The notes under the pieces were generated by a model. That model saw nothing but the letters and a program-made list of their open reading frames with translations. It was not told the origin of the DNA and ran no database searches. This document shows, piece by piece, positions 61,010 through 64,000 of a stretch of 64,000 nt of DNA. A program made the position numbers and the translations under genes. Origin of the DNA: Marinoscillum sp. 108 (GTDB taxonomy: Bacteria > Bacteroidota > Bacteroidia > Cytophagales > Cyclobacteriaceae); contig NZ_LR734808.1 in assembly GCF_902506655.1 (NCBI RefSeq), forward strand, positions 2,108,001-2,172,000, read 5' to 3'. Each line of letters opens with the position of its first letter. The first letter of the stretch is position 1.

Positions 61010-61268
61010 CTTCAAGTTCGTCTTTATAGTTCAACCATATTACCTTGGCTTTATCTATGTCCTTCTGTTGCGATGATTTTGTCCCGCCGTTAAGAAGTAT
61101 CACAACTCTGCCATTGTATTCTCTCAAATAAATTCGATAGCCCTTGGCGTAATGAATTCGCAGTTCACTAATCCCTTGACCGACTGGTTCACAATCACCA
61201 AAATTTCCTTGCTCCTCAATTCTTTGAATTCTGAACAGGATTTTAGCTTTCGCCCTTTGGTCCTTCAA
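60999..61268 (-). pseudogene. HigB-like (RelE/ParE superfamily) toxin, N-terminally truncated
   Basis: The frame from TTG 61268 gives KDQRAKAKILFRIQRIEEQG and SELRIHYAKGYRIYLREYNG, then VILLNGGTKSSQQKDIDKAK, all typical of the COG3657 HigB-like toxins. Full-length relatives have about 12-15 more residues ending KWLRKLKDQR. Upstream in frame the codons for PKWLRKL are still present (61269-61290), but no ATG precedes them before a stop near 61325. The start has therefore been lost or replaced. The toxin may be translated poorly from a non-ATG codon, or be dead. Confidence 0.7.
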
Positions 61269-61359
61269 CTTTCTTAGCCATTTGGGATCAAGGAATATTA
61301 GTGTGGTGTAACTCTATATAATTATATTTAGTAAAGCCGATTACTGGGCCGTGAATTTA

Positions 61360-61560
61360 GAAAAGTAGGAACGTTCAGGCGGGCGGGGCATCCAAGGCAA
61401 GTGTGAATCATTTTGACTCCAATAAAATTCCTAAAAAAAGGCTCAAATACGATGAGTCAAAATGATTTTTTGCGTTGGTGCCTTTTCTTTTGCTTCGTTT
61501 TCTTTGGGCAAGCAAAGAAAATGAAGGGTAAATAGCCAATGAGTTGGATTGAGTCATATG
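61360..61560. repeat. Dispersed 180-bp repeat (copy 2)
   Basis: Matches 18710-18890 at gggcggggcatccaaggcaa, gtgaatcattttgactccaa and tgattttttgcgttggtgcc. The two copies differ by a few indels. The spacer 61270-61800 holds no other recognisable gene. Confidence 0.7.
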
Positions 61561-61802
61561 ATATGTTAGATCACATATCACTAACCATCTTTCAATGCAA
61601 TCTCGCCACAGGAATTCCGTTTGATCCGCCAATTTGTCAAATACGTCAGTCTTCTCAATGGAATACATACGGTAAATGTATTCACTTGGATACATTTGTG
61701 CAATAAAGAATAGGAATTTGGGACACACCTTTAACCACCAGCAAGTTATCTCCCCAGAAAGTATATTTGTTTTAACCTGTGTTCTACCAACCCCCCAAGA
61801 CC

Positions 61803-62087
61803 ATGAAAAACAATCGACCACTCAAAATCGTCATAGTCGTAGCCCTCCTACTGCTGATCCCACTTATCGCCATGCAATTGACAGATGAGGTCACCTGGTC
61901 GGTGTTCGACTTTCTGGTAGCAGCCATCATCCTGCTCAGTGCCGGATTCATTTTGGATCTCATCCTGAGAAAAGTAAAAAGCACCCTTTATCGAATAGCA
62001 TTTTCAATAGCATTGCTGATCCTCCTCCTGCTGGTGTGGGCCGAGCTTGCGGTTGGCATCTTCGGCACTTTCATTGGTGGATATTAA
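61803..62087 (+). CDS. Small membrane protein, unknown function
   Basis: 94 residues from ATG 61803 (MKNNRPLKIVIVVALLLLIP); the ATG at 61779 adds eight unlikely residues. Three hydrophobic helices (about 7-24, 33-52 and 65-90). No family recognised. It stands alone in a small intergenic area between a repeat and a minus-strand small gene. Confidence 0.65.
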   Translation: MKNNRPLKIVIVVALLLLIPLIAMQLTDEVTWSVFDFLVAAIILLSAGFILDLILRKVKSTLYRIAFSIALLILLLLVWAELAVGIFGTFIGGY

Positions 62088-62157
62088 GTTCACCACATGG
62101 CTCCTGGCAACGTACCTGTCCTATAAGTCAACAACAAAGAGGTAATCGGAGACTTCC

Positions 62158-62385
62158 TCAGGACATGAGTCCCTGGTGAATCTGAAGCATCTCCTGGAGC
62201 ATCTGCAGGCGTACTTCGGCCAGCTGGGTATTGGGCCCATTAGTCTTCAGTTTCTGTGCATGCTCCATTATTTTTTCGATACAGGCAATACTCTGGAGGT
62301 GTTCTCCTTTAGCAAGATCGCGCACTTCGGTGTGGTAATCCGCCTTGGTAATTGTTCGTACTTGTGTATTCATCATCATATCCAT
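62158..62385 (-). CDS. Small hypothetical protein, 75 residues or fewer
   Basis: A short helical protein with cluster ICIEKIMEHAQKLK-like pattern (SIACIEKIMEHAQKLKTNG). The start is ambiguous among several Met codons at the N-terminus (62385, 62379, 62376, 62373). Composition is gene-like. No family recognised. Confidence 0.5.
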   Translation of the reverse strand: MDMMMNTQVRTITKADYHTEVRDLAKGEHLQSIACIEKIMEHAQKLKTNGPNTQLAEVRLQMLQEMLQIHQGLMS

Positions 62386-62633
62386 TTAAGTGAGTTACGG
62401 ATAAGATCCTGTCACTTCCGGAACCTTCCAAGGCGGGATGGAGTCCGGATAGTTTTCAGATCGCTGGTTTATTAATATTACTAAAAAAAAATGACTTCTG
62501 TGTCATATTCACACAGCAATTATAGATTAATCTTCGCTCAAAGATTTTTCCTCTCTGTTACCCAATCGTGAATAAATCGTACCTGCCTGAAAATCAGATA
62601 AAAAGCCGTTCATTAAATTTCTAGGTCATAAAT

Positions 62634-62663
62634 AAAAAAAGTCACCCCGAAAACCGGGATGAC
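62634..62663 (-). terminator. Intrinsic terminator of the right-edge secreted protein
   Basis: On the minus strand gtcatcccgg/tcggggtgac form a stem with a TTTT loop, followed by seven T residues, about 33 bp after the stop of the last gene. Confidence 0.85.
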
Positions 62664-62695
62664 TCAAACTTAACTGAACAATGTCTATAAACGGT

Positions 62696-64000
62696 CTATT
62701 TCATCAGCACCTTATGGGTGGTAACACCTGATAGACTCTCTACTCTCACCAGGGCGATTCCTCTCGGCAAACCGGATACATCCAGCACCTGTTGGTGGCT
62801 CCCTTTGAGCAGAAACTCCTCTTGATACAGGTACTTGCGACCATCTAATCCAAACACACTCACAGACACAGGTCCATCCTCATTGAGGTAATGACTGATC
62901 GTGAGCTGATCCACCGCCGGATTGGGATACATGACCAGCTGTGCTCGGGCCGATTCCTCCAGAAGTTCCACAATGGTCTCCTGCGCCACCCGTGAGCCTG
63001 TACCTGCCAACGACAGGTATACCATGCTTCCTGAGGTAGGTACTCCACCAAGGCTGGCACCCCAGTTTTTGGTATGCCCCTCAAGGCCTATGCCGATGGT
63101 GCCGCTACTTCCCACACCAATGAGCGATTTCAATACCTTGCCTTCCACGGCCAGGGGTGTCATCACAAATTCGATACCCGCGGAGTTGGTAGACTCTTCA
63201 AAAGGCCACCCGCCACTGCCGGTATATTCATTGAGCTGATTGTAGTTAGCATCTATATAAAAGTCAGATTTATCCGTCCACAAATACTGATAGCCGGTAG
63301 CTCCGTTGGTGTTGATGTATACATTGTATTCCCACAGTGCAGACGTGTCTATTTCAGCATAGAGATAGATATAATCCGAATCAGTGTAGCCATAAATATT
63401 TTTGAAAGAGCTACCTGTTACCCCTGTGATGAGGGCTGAGTAATTCTCCACCGGACTCTTATAGCCATCGATGGCCAAGCTGCCGGCATCAGAGCCGCCA
63501 TCGAGTGTCAGGTAAACCATAGCAGCATCTTCCACCGGGATAGAGCCGAGGCTACTCGACCAACCGCTCGAGTGTCCTTCTATGCCCAGCCCCACGGTAC
63601 CGGTGCTCCCTATGCCAAGAGCGTACTTGGGTATTCGGCCTTCTATGGTAGAGTCTGTTTTCACAAAGCGAATGGTCATTACCGAATTATCGGCAGTAAA
63701 TGGCCAGGAAGGTGAAGCAGCGGTATCATAAACATTGAGCAGGTTCAGCGTACCATCCACATAGTAGTCAGACTTTTCAGTCCAGATGTAGTCATACCCT
63801 GTGCTGGAGTTGGTATTCACAAAAATGCTGTACTCCGCCATCGTGCCCTCATACTCACCATAGATGTAGATAAAGTGATTGTCGTCATAGGCGTGAATAT
63901 TTCTCCAAACGCCTGTAGTCACGCCGGTCTGGAGGGCATCATACCCTTCACTTGCGCTTTTCACTCCATCGATGGTAGCAGCAATGTCACCAGCCGCCAC
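62696..64000 (-). CDS. C-terminal part of a secreted protein with two repeat domains and T9SS sorting domain
   Basis: 434 residues visible; the frame is open at the right edge, so the N-terminus lies outside the window. Two tandem domains of about 165 residues (about 5-170 and 175-340) each begin with an IDGxKS segment and contain YIYxYxEx, xYxFVNTN / YINTNGATGYxYLWT, DFYID and GIGLEGH motifs, like the CBM9/DOMON-type domains elsewhere in this window. After a linker, the last 75 residues (VMYPNPAVDQLTIS) form a T9SS type A domain. Possibly the tail of a third extracellular amylase or another glycan-active protein. A terminator follows. Confidence 0.85.
   Translation of the reverse strand: MAAGDIAATIDGVKSASEGYDALQTGVTTGVWRNIHAYDDNHFIYIYGEYEGTMAEYSIFVNTNSSTGYDYIWTEKSDYYVDGTLNLLNVYDTAASPSWPFTADNSVMTIRFVKTDSTIEGRIPKYALGIGSTGTVGLGIEGHSSGWSSSLGSIPVEDAAMVYLTLDGGSDAGSLAIDGYKSPVENYSALITGVTGSSFKNIYGYTDSDYIYLYAEIDTSALWEYNVYINTNGATGYQYLWTDKSDFYIDANYNQLNEYTGSGGWPFEESTNSAGIEFVMTPLAVEGKVLKSLIGVGSSGTIGIGLEGHTKNWGASLGGVPTSGSMVYLSLAGTGSRVAQETIVELLEESARAQLVMYPNPAVDQLTISHYLNEDGPVSVSVFGLDGRKYLYQEEFLLKGSHQQVLDVSGLPRGIALVRVESLSGVTTHKVLMK

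Noticed and set aside
61408-61821. Minus-strand ORF of 137 codons near 61.6 kb
   Set aside because: It overlaps a repeat found at 18.7 kb, where the equivalent frame is not conserved.

Overview
The window comes from a Bacteroidota chromosome, most likely a Cytophagales-type marine or soil polysaccharide degrader. The support is a SusC/SusD pair, four secreted proteins ending in type IX secretion (T9SS) sorting domains, many short-signal lipoproteins, DUF4874/DUF4832 proteins and weak A-rich ribosome binding sites. No rRNA, tRNA, integrase or phage structural gene was recognised.

Layout. 0-6.3 kb: CPA1 sodium/proton antiporter, a large modular secreted GH13 amylase and an AHSA1-type SRPBCC protein. 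6.5-14 kb: seven unrelated genes, all on the minus strand, mostly separated by related 100-300 bp elements with inverted ends. 14-18.6 kb: ECF sigma factor, short membrane (anti-sigma-like) protein, Spy/CpxP-like protein, CotH-kinase lipoprotein and lamin-tail lipoprotein. 19-21.7 kb: EF-hand lipoprotein with a displaced start, two UspA proteins and a permease remnant.

21.8-41.1 kb is a polysaccharide utilisation locus (PUL). It has SusD and SusC, an EamA transporter, a PKD/CBM9-like surface lipoprotein, two DUF4874/DUF4832 proteins (one T9SS-exported, one lipoprotein), a DeoR/AgaR-type repressor, and a tight operon of AgaS-like isomerase, PfkB kinase, class II (tagatose-bisphosphate-type) aldolase, secreted amidohydrolase, GH36-like lipoprotein and a protein with NodB-deacetylase-like motifs. 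A direct-repeat operator resembling the AgaR box lies in the three main promoter regions. The set suggests use of a galactosamine- or GalNAc-containing glycan, with the DUF4874/DUF4832 proteins as candidate new hydrolases.

41.1-52.5 kb is a second stretch of 14 minus-strand genes: lipoproteins, small membrane proteins, DUF4238, DUF4145, DUF2971, an AlbA_2 protein and a LuxR regulator. Again, related elements with complementary ends lie between most of them. The order gene-element-gene, the common orientation, the unrelated cargo and the ends that vary while staying complementary resemble an integron cassette array without a visible integrase. Two genes here carry single frameshifts. The array end holds twelve 21-bp tandem repeats encoding heptapeptides.

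52.6-64 kb: MDR oxidoreductase, alpha/beta-hydrolase lipoprotein, DNA-alkylation-repair-like protein, zeta-toxin-like kinase with a small partner, a second secreted GH13 amylase, a HigA/HigB-like pair with a damaged toxin start, small hypotheticals and the 3' part of a secreted repeat protein running off the right edge. Dispersed REP/MITE-like repeats occur throughout.
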